This document shows positions 10,314-21,400 of a stretch of DNA of 64,000 nt, one piece after another. The position numbers and the translations under genes are program-made. Source of the stretch: Diphasiastrum complanatum (taxonomy: Eukaryota > Streptophyta > Lycopodiopsida > Lycopodiales > Lycopodiaceae); assembly GCA_029204225.1 (NCBI GenBank), contig CM055109.1, positions 36,492,991-36,556,990 on the forward strand, read 5' to 3'. The notes beneath the pieces were generated by a model that was given only the letters and a program-made list of their open reading frames with translations, had not been told where the DNA came from and did not search any database. How positions within the stretch are numbered: the stretch's first letter is position 1; the number at the start of each line of letters is the position of its first letter.

Positions 10314-11661
10314 ATATTGAAAGGAGCATATAAATGTCTCCATAAACAAATGACTACTACTAGCTAAAATGATTGGTCTACCAAGACCAGACAAAATCTT
10401 TAAGCTGTCCTCGAGGCATGGAAGAAGGAAATATGGTACAATGGGGTGTCGTTTAGCTGTACAATAACCTTCCGAATTGTATGATAGATTATGTCACAAG
10501 AAGGCTGTTGAAGAAAGCAAGGATAGAAGAAGATGCAAGAGCTGAAGCAATGGGCCTACGCACATGAGCTCTAGATCTGTGACAAATATGTGGTTTGGAT
10601 CTCAAGTGGTGTCAGATGGAGTATGGGAATGGAGGGAGTTGAGATCGGCCTGGTGGAGGTGGGCACTGTAGTCAAAGGTATAATTGGATTTTTGGTTAGT
10701 ACACTACACGAGGGGAATAGTTAAATAGGTGGAGACTGTGCATGTCATATTTGAATCAAATGAGAGAAAAAATGGTTTCATAATGTAATATTAAATTGAT
10801 TATAGGAGATGTTATGAAATTGGAGATAGTCAATTATGCTCATTATTATCCCCCCACTATGGGGGTGGTAGGTGTAATCACCTAAGGATGGCCAGTGGCC
10901 ACCTTGATAAGGGCTCATTAGCCATTGATAATACCTAGGAAGTTGGGATTCTCCAAGATGTAGCAAGTAGTCTCCATAGTACCATACGAAGTAATTGATT
11001 ATTGGAGTTCTCAGTCCTCAGTCTTGGACTTGCATTGTACCCAACTCCTCAACATCAATGGGTCACTCAAGCCGGCGAGATGCAAAGGATCTATGATCTA
11101 TCATCTAAGGTAGCCTGTAGGATCACGAATATCGAATCTCAATTAGATCATTTATGAGATGAATTATTAGTGATATCAATTTGCAATAGAATCTTATAGT
11201 TCTGGCATAACCTCAATTTAAAAGTTCTGGCGTAAACATCAAGAAAAACCTCAATTTTTTTTTCAGATGTTCGAATCGGCCGATTCGAATTAGTGCATTG
11301 AAGATTGCATATTTCCAGCAGATCGAGACATAGTGCCCTTAGACTGACACATAGTGCGAGACACCTCATAGGTCCTGGCAGAGGAACATCACTCATCGCG
11401 ATCAAAGCATTTCGTGAGTTTGATTACGTCTTACTTTACAGCACTGGCTGAGTCCTAAGGCTTGACTTTGTCTGATGATGTTGCAAAGTACATAGACATG
11501 TATTAGACTTAGTTTTGTTGATCTAGTTTTACTTAGTATGTCATCTTTTACGGAGACGTTTTTTATACGCTCCCAGTGTATCAATCATACTTGAGATGTA
11601 CATATTTGGTCTTGTGTACCCTCAGGTACCTACAAGACATTTAATAAAGCTCGCTCTCTCG

Positions 11662-11694
<33 letters not shown>

Positions 11695-12230
11695 ATCTGG
11701 AAAATGTGTGCGCCCAACTCTTGCAATAATCCTTTGGAAAATGCACACAGTCGAGACAGAAGGTAAGTGAGGTTTTATTTTTTGTTATTTTTATTTTATT
11801 CTTTTTTTTGTCTGTTCGAACCAAAATAATGGCTGTTTTTTCGGTTCGAACCAGCCATTCGAATCACAGTTCTTTAAATGAATCGCGATTTGACACAACT
11901 ATAACCTAAGGTCCCACAGAACGAACCTCAGGACGAAAGACTGAAACCCACCTGAAACCCTGGAACTCCGTAAACCACTAAATTGATTCTCATGAGTCTC
12001 CATGAAAAGAAGAATATCCCCTTGTGCAATGAAATCTGCTAAGTCTCTTCCCATTACCGAGAATGAATGCCGTTACAGCTCCATTACCCAATGAGGTGAT
12101 GTGATTGGGGTTCCACTTTTATTGCTATGGCTATCGATAGCTCTCCATCAGTACCACAGTCTGAAAAGATCCGTTCTGCTTGTCGGTTGCCCACTTTCAA
12201 GATTGAGGTGCTTATTCAAGGATCTGATCA
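10314..12230. other. No gene seen; noncoding, likely old repeats
   Basis: Only short unrelated frames occur. A CT microsatellite lies at about 11653-11694. Two stretches carry a palindromic word of the form ttcgaatcggccgattcgaa (near 11273) and relatives (near 11817-11865). The right end leads into a minus-strand primer site. It could be the internal leader of a lost element or intron of the downstream gene. Confidence 0.4.
11653..11694. repeat. CT microsatellite
   Basis: An imperfect CTCTCG array passes into pure CT dinucleotides. Confidence 0.9.
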
Positions 12231-12577
12231 GGCTTTGATACCATGTTGAAACTTGTAGATCACCCTATATAGCATCATGACTATTATAGATGACAATAAA
12301 CGCATGAATAGCATAGAGAAAATCATTCAGATGCATGGAGAATCAAGAAAGTTAGCAAACATCAAAGCTGAAGCTCCTTGACAAAAGAGATGGATTTCAA
12401 CAAGTGTATAATTGATTAGTACGAGGGTGTGGTAACCCCTCAAGGTTTAAAAAATCTTGGGTGCCACGTGATATCAAGATTAAAGGTAGGAGAGAGCGGG
12501 CACCCCTATTTCACTCAAATAGTGCTTGTGATCGTACTTGAGAGGCCAACTTGAGATATGATATATCCCAAAACCCA
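12231..12577 (-). repeat. Candidate minus-strand copia LTR with primer site
   Basis: The minus strand reads ...gtttcaaca at 12252-12244 followed by tggtatcaaagcc (12243-12231), the form of an LTR end next to a tRNA-Met primer site. The LTR would run right from 12244. Its far end is not clear but could lie just before the LTR of element C at 12580. No partner LTR was found. Confidence 0.45.
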
Positions 12578-12579
12578 TT

Positions 12580-13547
12580 TGTTGGAAAGTGTAACTCCCA
12601 CAACATGTGGTGTGGAATAGAAGCAAAGACTAATCTAAAGTTAACAAAACAACAATATACTTGCTCCTTTCGATGTTTTGAATGAGTGTCCTGAGAGTAA
12701 AGATATGGTCCATGGTGGAGTTGTTATATTTCATTCATGAAATCATTTGTAATGTGGAACTATTTTGCAGTTTTTCTCACATTATCGAGACAGTGTCAAA
12801 GGTATTGAGACAGTTTGCAGAAATACACGTATTGTCGAAACCGTTTCAAGGGATTATTGAACGACATTCAAATTAACCAAACAAATCGATAGATTGTCAA
12901 GGGTTCCAAACTTGACTAAAACAAGATTGAATAGTGGAGTCTTATCTACTATATTTCGGGTCCAATCCCGTAGCCCCACGTGGCACCTTCCGCGTGGATA
13001 ACGACACATTCCGTTAGGGCTGTGCCATCAAAAACCTATAAATAGATCATTCGATCAGTTTAGTTTTTAAGTTGTTGAAGTCGATTCAAGTTTTCAAGGT
13101 AGAAGTTTTTGTCTTCTTCTCCTCTTTGTCCCGCCATAGGCGTAGACTGATTAGCAATAAGCTGTAGCTCTTACAGCATGTGTATGAGCAAAATTTATAG
13201 CAGAATAAGATGCGCAATTATAATAGTTCAATCAGAGTAGATAGCAAAAGCATTTAGCTATTGTAATTTAGCATTCAGCAATACATACTCCTTCCAACAA
13301 ACACTTTTGTCTTGTTCTACTATTTTCTGTTATTCATGCTTATTATGTTGAGTTTTGATTTTTTAATATCGGCAAACTATCCTTTCGTCATTCATTTTCC
13401 ACACTTGTGAATGATAGTATAGCTGTGCTTGTGATAGTATCGAATTAGTTTTGTTATTACATTAATTATCTTTGCTACTATCGGCTATCACAGTCGACAA
13501 TCACTGTCGAATAGTTATTCAACTTATGCATAGCTTATTTTCCAACA
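12580..13547 (+). repeat. 5' LTR of element C
   Basis: It begins tgttggaaa and ends tttccaaca, a perfect 9-base inverted repeat with TG...CA ends, and touches the primer site directly. It is 968 bp long and has a TATA box at 13037. No second copy is in the window. Confidence 0.85.
13037..13044 (+). promoter_or_regulatory. TATA box of LTR C
   Basis: tataaata in the context aaacctataaatagatc lies midway in the LTR, as expected for an LTR promoter. Confidence 0.55.
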
Positions 13548-13560
13548 TGGTATCATAGCA
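13548..13560 (+). other. Primer-binding site, element C
   Basis: tggtatcatagca abuts the LTR end. It is the tRNA-Met site with one change (atagc for agagc). Confidence 0.8.
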
Positions 13561-13619
13561 TATTGTCTGAATATCAATTCGAATTACCAGTTTGAATATC
13601 TAAATCAGATTTGTCTACG

Positions 13620-14070
13620 ATGGATGCGTCATCTTCAAATTCTATTGAGAAATTGGATGGTGACAACTATCACTTATGAAAATTCCAAATGAGGGTTATC
13701 CTAGAAGCAAAAGAAGGTTAAGCCTATTGCAGATCCGGCGGCCATCACCAAATGGAAGCAGAAAGATGGGAAGGCCTTTGCCCTTATCACTCTCAACATC
13801 AGAGATAATCAGATCAGTCATATTCGAAGTGCTCGAACTTCGTTGGAAGCTTGGAATATACTCAGCACTCTCTATAACATTACAGACGTGACTGCGAAAC
13901 TTTATATGAGGACAATTTTTTTTTTTTTCATTTAAAATGGCTAATTCAGATTCGATTACAAATCATTTGAACAACTTCAAAAATCTTCTTGAGCAGATGT
14001 TTGCAAGTGTGCAGAAATCAACGATGGAGATGCCGTCATGACTTTTCTATCGAGCCTTCTTGACACCTAC
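13620..14070 (+). pseudogene. Copia gag of element C
   Basis: From ATG 13620 it reads MDASSSNSIEKLDGDNYH, then a TGA in place of the usual Trp, then KFQMRVILEAKEG, the N-terminal signature of copia gag. Later pieces in other frames read ARTSLEAWNILSTLYN and, after a T run at 13918-13928, NSDSITNHLNNFKNLLEQM. Several frameshifts and stops are present, so it makes no protein. Confidence 0.75.
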
Positions 14071-14075
14071 AAATA

Positions 14076-14292
14076 TTGGGTAATCATTATTTCTACTCAT
14101 CAAGGTCTTACATTAGCAAGAGTGTTGTCTATTCACAAGATGTCGATTCTTGGTACTTGGATTCAGGTGCTGCTCAGCACATGACAAGCCAACGAAATTT
14201 GATGAGCACAATCAAGCTACGATGCAGAGGTATGTCTCGTTGGGCGATAGCAGTAGTCACAATATTGATGGTAGAGGCACTGTCACATAGCA
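14076..14292 (+). pseudogene. Copia protease start of element C
   Basis: The frame reads DSWYLDSGAAQHMTSQRN, the aspartic protease active site (DSG) of copia elements. It is cut by the insertion of element D at 14298 and resumes after 16746. The zinc knuckle normally found before it was not seen. Confidence 0.8.
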
Positions 14293-14297
14293 ATTTC

Positions 14298-14709
14298 TGT
14301 TAGAATCGAGGAGATTCTCTAATCGGAGTAGACTAATCTTATTAGTACTCACACAAAACATCAACCACAAGCTGAAGAAGAAGAGAGACTACAAGAAGCT
14401 ATGCTTCATAAGCTGGAAACTGAGATGACAATGGAGGTGGGTGCCCATCTACTCTTATAGAGGCTGTCCACAATGAAAAGCAAAAGCTATCCTACTACAA
14501 TAGCAATTGAAATGCTAATTATGAAGTCTTAACAATAGAAATCTATGCTAACTTGGTTAAAATAGATTTTTGTACTATTCTAGCAAAATTGGTACTAACC
14601 TAGGTACCTATACTAAAAATAGATAGTACCTATACTAAAAATAAAAATAGGCCTTTTAGCACGCAGGCTGGCCTCTACCATGAATTAATTAATCCATTAA
14701 TTCCTAACA
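14298..14709 (-). repeat. 3' LTR of element D
   Basis: TGTTAG...CTAACA ends. It is next to the minus-strand polypurine tract. Confidence 0.95.
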
Positions 14710-14760
14710 CTCCCCCTTAATGGATAATTAATTATCAATCACAACCAAGTCCTTTGGTTA

Positions 14761-15689
14761 CTATTCTGTCTCAATATAACCATTAAGCTTAAACTTAAAT
14801 AAAGGATTCTCTGAATACAACACTGAAGCCATAAATGCATAATGCTTTTCTTCATCTTCATGATAGTGTCCACTTGACCGTGTCAATCTCTTAGCTCCTT
14901 GTTGACTCGATTCTCCCTCATCCAACATTTGACTATCTTTTATAGTCTCAAAATACCATCTTGGTAACTTCTTTGTAGGTGACGTAGAAGGAGAATATGT
15001 ATCAAATACTCTTGACCTTTCCTTCCGTTTACCAAGATCCACTTGTGTACTTACCCTTGATTCTTTGAAAAGAATCCCAGTTCCTTGAAGTCTTCCCTAG
15101 ACATCAAGTTTTGTCATCGTAATTCCTCTTGAAGTAGCAAACCATTGAGCTCATCAAATGTCGGCGATCTCTCCCTCAAACTTAGTGTCATAACGAAGTT
15201 CTGATATTGTAATGGTAAGCTATTCAAAACAATTTGTACTAGAGTATTATCAAGTACAATTTCCCCTATAGAAGACAATTGATCTCATAGATACTTCACT
15301 CTAGTAATAAAATCTGTAATGAATTCTTCTGATTCCGTTTTCAAGGTATGAAGCTTATTGTTCAAGAACAACGCTCGAGACTTACTTACCGTTTCATATA
15401 TGTTCTTAAGGATATCCCATGCATCCTTAGGCCCAACTGCATTCCTGATCAGCGGAATCACCTTATCCTTCACAGATAAGTTGATGATATGATGCGCACG
15501 TTGCACCCGTTTCTCAAATGCCCTTCTATCTTGATCATTGAGACCGTGAGCCATCACCTCTTGTCCCATGACAATTTCCTAATAATCTTTGTCCTGAAGG
15601 ATATTCGGAAGTTTGAACTTCCACAAGCTGTAGTTAGATCCATCTAACTTGCTTGATTATGGAAGAACAAATTCATTCAGACTCCCCAT
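14761..15689 (-). pseudogene. Gag plus pol linker of element D
   Basis: From ATG 15689 the minus strand reads SSKLDGSNYSLWKFKL, DRRAFEKRVQRAHHIINLSV, KDAWDILKNIYETVSKSRAL and LVQIVLNSLPLQYQNFV, a copia gag of the UBN2 type. At about 15060 it passes into sequence typical of the stretch before copia RT (GAKRLTRSSGHYHEDEEKHY, then MASVLYSENPLFKFKL). The zinc knuckle, protease and integrase between them are deleted. In-frame stops near 15660, 15573, 15290 and 15123 and one frameshift make it non-functional. Confidence 0.8.
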
Positions 15690-15699
15690 CTTTGTCGTA

Positions 15700-16321
15700 C
15701 AAAAATAACGGGCTTTTTACTAAGAATATACTTGCATGCAACAATATCTTCCTCAGATAATACCTATCCAATTGTTGTCTTCCCTGGATATCACCTGTCC
15801 AGATATTGCATGCAACAATTTTTGAGACAAATAATACCTGTCCAGATCTTGTCTATTTGGTTTCTGCTTTTCCCAGAAACTGCCTTCCTAAGTTCTGCCT
15901 GCATGCAGAAATCTGATCACAACCTGTCCGGATACCACCTTCCCTAGCTGCTGCCACCCTTAGGAAAACCTGTCTTGGACACTGTTTCCTCAGGTACTGC
16001 CTGTCTAGATATTACCTACTCAGGTACTGCCTTCTCCAGCTGCTGCTGCCCTCAAATGAACCTGCACCACATAAAACCTGCACAAGAAAACACCTGTTCT
16101 GCTGTCCTGGATGTTGCCTCCCTCAGATCTGCTTGTCTGATACTGCTGCCTGTCCAGAAGCTACCTGCGCCAGATGTAACCTTCACCAGAAAAACCTGCA
16201 CAGGATGATGCCTCCACCAGATACAACCTTCACCATATAGCACCTCCACTAGATGCGATCTCCACGAGTAAAACCTGCAGCGCTGATCTTCTCCTTCCAT
16301 AGATCCCGATCTTAACGAGAT
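15700..16321 (-). other. Leader of element D with short repeats
   Basis: This is a 600-bp leader rich in diverged cctgtccag and catgcaacaat words that recur irregularly. Small frames here are by-products of this repetition. Confidence 0.65.
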
Positions 16322-16334
16322 GGCTCGGATACCA

Positions 16335-16746
16335 TGTTAGAATCGAAGAGATTCTCTAATCGGAGTAGACTAATCTTATTAGTACTCACACAAAACATCA
16401 ACCACAAGCTGAAGAAGAAGAGAGACTGCAAGAAGCTATGCTTCATAAGCTGGAAACTGAGATAACAATGGAGGTGGGCGCCCATCTACTCTTATAGAGG
16501 CTGTCCACAATGAAAAGCAAAAGCTATCCTAACTACAATAGCAATTGAAATGCTAATTATGAAGTCTTAGCAATAGAAATCTATGCTAACTTGGTTAAAA
16601 TAGATTTCTATACTATTCTAGCAAAATTGGTACTAACTTAGGTACCTATACTAAAAATAGATAGTACTTATACTAAAAATAGAAATAGGCCTTTAGCACG
16701 CAGGCTGGCCTCTACAATGAATTAATTGATCCATTAATTCCTAACA
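16335..16746 (-). repeat. 5' LTR of element D
   Basis: It pairs with 14298-14709 and has the same length and TGTTAG...CTAACA ends. The primer site adjoins at 16334. Confidence 0.95.
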
Positions 16747-16751
16747 ATTTC

Positions 16752-17480
16752 GAGATGGTACTACTCTTATTCCAAATGTTTTTCATGTTCCTTACCCAAA
16801 AATCTACTTTCTATTGGGGCCATAAAGTCGAATTTGATTCTAATAATTGTTTGATATTAAACAAAAGTCGGAAAGAGGCAAGGCAATCTTTACAAGCTTA
16901 GTCATTGCAATGCTTCGACTGTTCAGGCTCTATCTACTTCTACTTTGGAAGATAGAGATTTAATATGGCCTAACAGGATGGGTCATGTCAATTTTACATG
17001 TCTAAGGAATGTGTCAATTAAAAGGATTGTTCGAGATCTCGACTGCGACAATAAATCAGACTGTACAGTTTGTTGAAGCTATATTCTAGCCAAGCATGCT
17101 TGGACTCCTTTCAAGTCTGATTTGCTACCCACATCCAAAGGTGTGTTAGATATTGTGCACAGGGACATGTGGACCCATGCAGACTCTCTCAATAGGGAGA
17201 GCAAAATACTTTTTGACCTTCATCGACGATTATTCGAAGAGGACAGTAGTTTTTTTTTTTGAAAAATAAATCAAAAGCCTTCAAATATTTTCAGCAATTC
17301 AAGCATGAAGCTGAGAATCAGACTTCCAGGAAGATCAAAGGCAATTTGGACTGATGGTGGCAGTGAATTCATTTCGACTGAATTCAAAGAGTACTGCAAA
17401 GCCCATGGCATGTTGAGATAGTATACCACCAGCTGTTCTCCATAGTCGAATGGAGTGGCCGAACTGCACATGATATGTGT
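16752..17480 (+). pseudogene. Copia integrase region of element C
   Basis: After element D the frames resume with protease end (LIPNVFHVPYPK), then LIWPNRMGHVNFTCLRN, the pre-integrase motif with a His-His pair, then CTVC and AKHAWTPFKSD, then VLDIVHRDMWTHADSLNREN resembling the core start with its Asp. Further on TDGGSEF (second Asp region, near 17350) appears. Frameshifts and stops are frequent. From about 17480 nothing more can be assigned. Confidence 0.7.
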
Positions 17481-18276
17481 GATCATGATAGTGTGGTAGT
17501 ATTTTGGCTCCATGGGGTCACATATGTGGATGGAATACGTGACATTGGTACACCAAGAGGATGAGAAGCCGACAATGGCAACGTTGTTAAGGAGATTGGC
17601 CAAAATAGCCAGCAATGTCTATAGCATGATTGAAAAACTCAAAGCCAAATTTGAAGCATGGGCATGGTTACATTTCAGCGTTTCGATGGCCTCATGCATT
17701 ATTTGTGGTGTGAAAAAGGAATATTCAATAGGCCCATTAAAGATGGTGATAGTCACCACAACAAACCTAAGGTGGAACTATATAGGCAGTCAATACGCCT
17801 TTGATTTTCAGATTCTTTCAGCGTAAGACATAACAATAGTGGTGTTGGGTTTCTTGATGGAGATGTGAAGAGGATGTCTAAATTCAAAGGACATGAAGGT
17901 AAAGCTATGGACATTCTTTGTCGTAACGGGTTTATTGTGATTCTATGACATTAAAGTTTTCTTGTGGCATATCGAGTAGAAAGCAAGGGAGCTTGGGTAA
18001 GAAAGCATGCTTGCTTCTCCAAGGGAGCATCAAGGGGCATGTATATGAGAAGCGACTGTACCAAGTCTTGATAAAGAGTGATGTGTGGAGAGTGAAAAGT
18101 TGGATCTTGAGTGTGAAACAAAGTTACCTGAATATGACCACTTTTATCCTTTTGAAATTTGAGTAGTTTTGATAACCTTTTTTTATTAGTTCTAGAAAAG
18201 CTAGCCTGCTGCTATATATATATATACGCAGTTTTTCAACGTTGGCACTGAATTCATACCTCTTCTCATTTCACAG
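17481..18276. other. Unassigned, probably decayed copia and intron
   Basis: Frames at 17512-17826 and 17945-18166 have no recognisable motif. The last part holds an AT stretch (tatatatata, 18215-18225) and a splice acceptor at 18276. The upstream exons of the host gene are not here. Confidence 0.5.
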
Positions 18277-18489
18277 GGTGGTAAAGTTTTAACCGCTAGA
18301 GGGATTGAAATGCTGGAATATGTTGGTAGGGAAACCATGGATATCATTATATCAGAGACTGGTATTAAGTTAGAAGATGATGCAAAGCAGTCTGACCTTT
18401 TGGGTTCTGGAGTTGAGAACGATGATATTGAGGAGGATATAACATTTGATCGGTGCTTTTACATCTATGGTGGTCCAGAGCATTTGGAG
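18277..18489 (+). CDS. Exon a of the FAM114-like gene
   Basis: This has 71 codons in phase 0. The acceptor is ...atttcacag and the donor gtgtgtg. It carries EYVGRETMDIIISETGI and ends GGPEHLE. Confidence 0.85.
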
Positions 18490-21400
18490 GTGTGTGAACA
18501 ATTTCCACTTGTTTTGTTGTATTTTTGAATCATTAAATGAAGTCCATTCTAAGTTGCATTTGTCTGCTTTGTTTGGTGACGTTGGTCTAATGTTGAGGTG
18601 TTCTTAGAATCTTTGTTACTGGCAAACTTTATGAAGCTGTTACCATGTTAGAGCCTTTGTACACCTAATCATTTTTTTGTTTATCAAGCAGGAGTTGGAA
18701 GCTCTTTCAAGCCACCATGCGCTATTGTGTAATCGTGCAAGAGCAAAATTATCCAATGATCAACGGATTGCTTTTGATGGGCTTGTGAAGCAGATACGTG
18801 AAATTTTTACCCTTGGCAATGAGAACAATGTTGACTCTCCAACGGATAAAGGGAAACGGATGGAAATGGAAAACACAAGTGAGGCAAATGAGATAAGAGC
18901 CCTTCATGATTCTAGTGTAAGGAAAGCTGCAGAGTTGGCCATGGGGTATGCACTTATTGTACTATAGGATCTTTGTGTACTCAATGTTGAACAAATATTA
19001 ATATAGGGCACACAAATAAGGTACTCAATTTGTCTAGTTTTAGCTCATCGTCCCTTGACATGTGAAAGCAACAAATGATTGACAATTTGCTGTTTGCAGT
19101 TTCACAGCAACAATTGGTGGTTTAGCCATGACAGAAGTTGTGCAAAAAACTTGCGATCGTTTGGAGGCTATGAAAGCCGAAGGAATCCATGTAAGCTGTG
19201 TCTAGAATATGTCATTCCATTAGTTGTGAATTACTCTTTGATTAATGGGGAGTTTCCTGCATCATGGAACCACTAGGGTTGAATGTAATATGTAGATCTT
19301 AAAGATATAACTCACTTGCAACTGACTAGCTTTTACTTGTAGTTGTAACTGAATGGCTTTCACTTGCAACTTACTGCATTGGTTTTTCTGTGCAGAGGCT
19401 GTCTGAGCTATGTGCACTGTGCATCGCTCATTTTGTCACGCTTGGCAATTCACTACTAGCAACAAAATCTTCAGAAGTTTTCGACCCAAGAAACGGGTAT
19501 TATGAATTCGAATGGCCTGATGACTGTGTTGGCAAGGCTATAAATATTAGGACCAAAGCAAGGGCGATGGCTAAGGATATTGAGGCTGTAGTGGACAGTT
19601 TTCTAACAGGTGATATTGTAATATCGCTTTCTGAGTTTCTTTTTATGTTAACTTCTTAATGCACACATCAGCATTGTATATTCGTCATTGGTCAAGAGTA
19701 GACTTGTACGAATCGTTGAATATGATCCATTGTAGTGTTTCTTGGTAGTGAATTTTGCCCATGAGTAAAGATATGAACTCAAGATTTTACTAGAGGATTA
19801 CTTGCAGGAAAATTGACCAAGCAATATAGAAGTCCTTAACGGGATTTTAATTTGTTTTTGCTTCTCCCTCTCTTGGCACTAGAGACTGAGCCCATCGATC
19901 AACCAAAAATAAACTTCCAGTAATGATTCTCTTCAGAGCCAAAGCACCGGATATATGTTTGCATTGAAATAGCAATTGCATGCATAAACACAAATAAGTT
20001 TCATGTTTTTTAAAATGGCTCATAAAATGTGGCTCTTTAGTGTTGAAAGATGCTGAAGTAAAACATGGAACTTTGCTGTACATTCTGTAAGCCATACTTC
20101 CATTGTGCTTGGAACGTTGGGCCCAAAATCCATCGTTCTAGGTATTTTCTTCAGTTTATAAAAAATTATATGAGTTAATATATTTATATTGTCAGATCCA
20201 ATTAGGTGCAAAACATTACGTATAGAACACATAATAGAGAGCAGAATGCAAATATGGTGATATAGCAATGAAGCACAACCATAATCATTGCAATTATCAC
20301 TAATGTCCACAAGAATATGATTGCTAGGCTGAACTATCTAAGCTAAGTAAATTAAGAACTAGGCAACTGATGAATCAACCATCAAAGGTGAGGCTCTCAG
20401 GCCTATTCATACTTGTTAGAGGTTCCATGAAATGGGTTGGGGCAGCCCCCTCGCAATAAGGACTCAATATGACTAATGATAAAAAATAGTTACTAAATGC
20501 CAAGCCATATACAATGGGTGCCCAAGTGTTGAGATAATAGGTGAGGAGCCCAGGGCCCTGAGTATTGTGCATAAATGGCACATAATCCCTCCTCAAATAG
20601 ACATTTTCCTTCGTGTCACTATAAAGAAAAGTGTTGATGGAGAAACTATTGCACAACTGCATATACTGAAGAAGATGCCACAAAAATATGATTCATAGTA
20701 GAAGCTGCCAACTTGTGTATGCTGCAGTAGAATTTGCAAAACTAGGAAGAATTCCGCAAATCATGGATCACACTAATATCCAACGAGACCAAGAAACCAA
20801 AGAATCCTTAGCTACCAAAAAATGCAATTTAGACATTTGCAGATTTCCGGGGGGGGTGGGTTGGGGGGTGGGGGTGGGATTGGGCAAAAATGCATACTGC
20901 ATACTAAACGTTTTCCAGCCTTTTTCAGCCGTATTTCGCTATTTTCTGGCAGTAGTCAATGTTTCAAGGGTTTTGCACTGTTGCACGTTTGGCATTTGGA
21001 GAGCCAAACGACAAGCTAGGATGATACAATGGGCTGTAGCCTAGTAACAGAGTCTGGATGGCACTAGAAATTATATTGTAGATTACGGATATTTATCTTG
21101 AATTGAGCTAGATAGTTGACTATATAATGTTTATAGATTGTCATATGGCAGACTACATTGACAGTAAGTGTTGTGCATGTTATACACTCATGATTCTTTA
21201 TATTGAACATGATTTTATAGTGGCTTGACGATTGCTTACATGGGAAATCGACCGATGACCATATACAATACCAGTATGATTGGTCACTAGCTTTTGATCT
21301 CAACTTCAAAGTTGTTGTGCAAATGTAGTCCGCATGCTAAACCCTGTTATATTAAGAAATTTATCCTCATAACCGATTCTTTTCTATTCGAAAGGTCAGA

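Larger units (their letters stand above)
14298..16746 (-). mobile_element. Nested gag-only copia element D
   Basis: This is a complete insertion with two 412-bp LTRs (14298-14709 and 16335-16746) and a 5-bp target duplication atttc at 14293-14297 and 16747-16751. On the minus strand it has a primer site (tggtatccgagcc, 16334-16322), a leader, gag, a short piece of the region between integrase and RT, and a polypurine tract (ttaagggggag, 14720-14710). Protease, integrase core, RT and RNase H are absent, so it is non-autonomous. By eye I count about 12 substitutions and two 1-base indels between the LTRs (about 97% identity), so it is younger than its host element C. Confidence 0.95.
12580..17480 (+). 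mobile_element. Ty1/copia retrotransposon C, 3'-truncated
   Basis: The order is 5' LTR (12580-13547), primer site, gag, protease, then element D inserted at 14298-16746, then the pre-integrase and integrase region to about 17480. Protease before integrase is the copia order. RT, RNase H and the 3' LTR were not found, and recognisable sequence fades about 800 bp before the first exon of the host gene. All coding parts carry stops and shifts. Confidence 0.85.

Noticed and set aside
11560-11584. Possible gene on the minus strand (60 codons from 11584)
   Set aside because: Short, no motif, no splice context, and no similarity to anything recognised.
20688-21044. 118-codon frame through the G-rich run
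   Set aside because: The middle is Gly/Val from the G runs; the rest resembles nothing and lies inside an intron.
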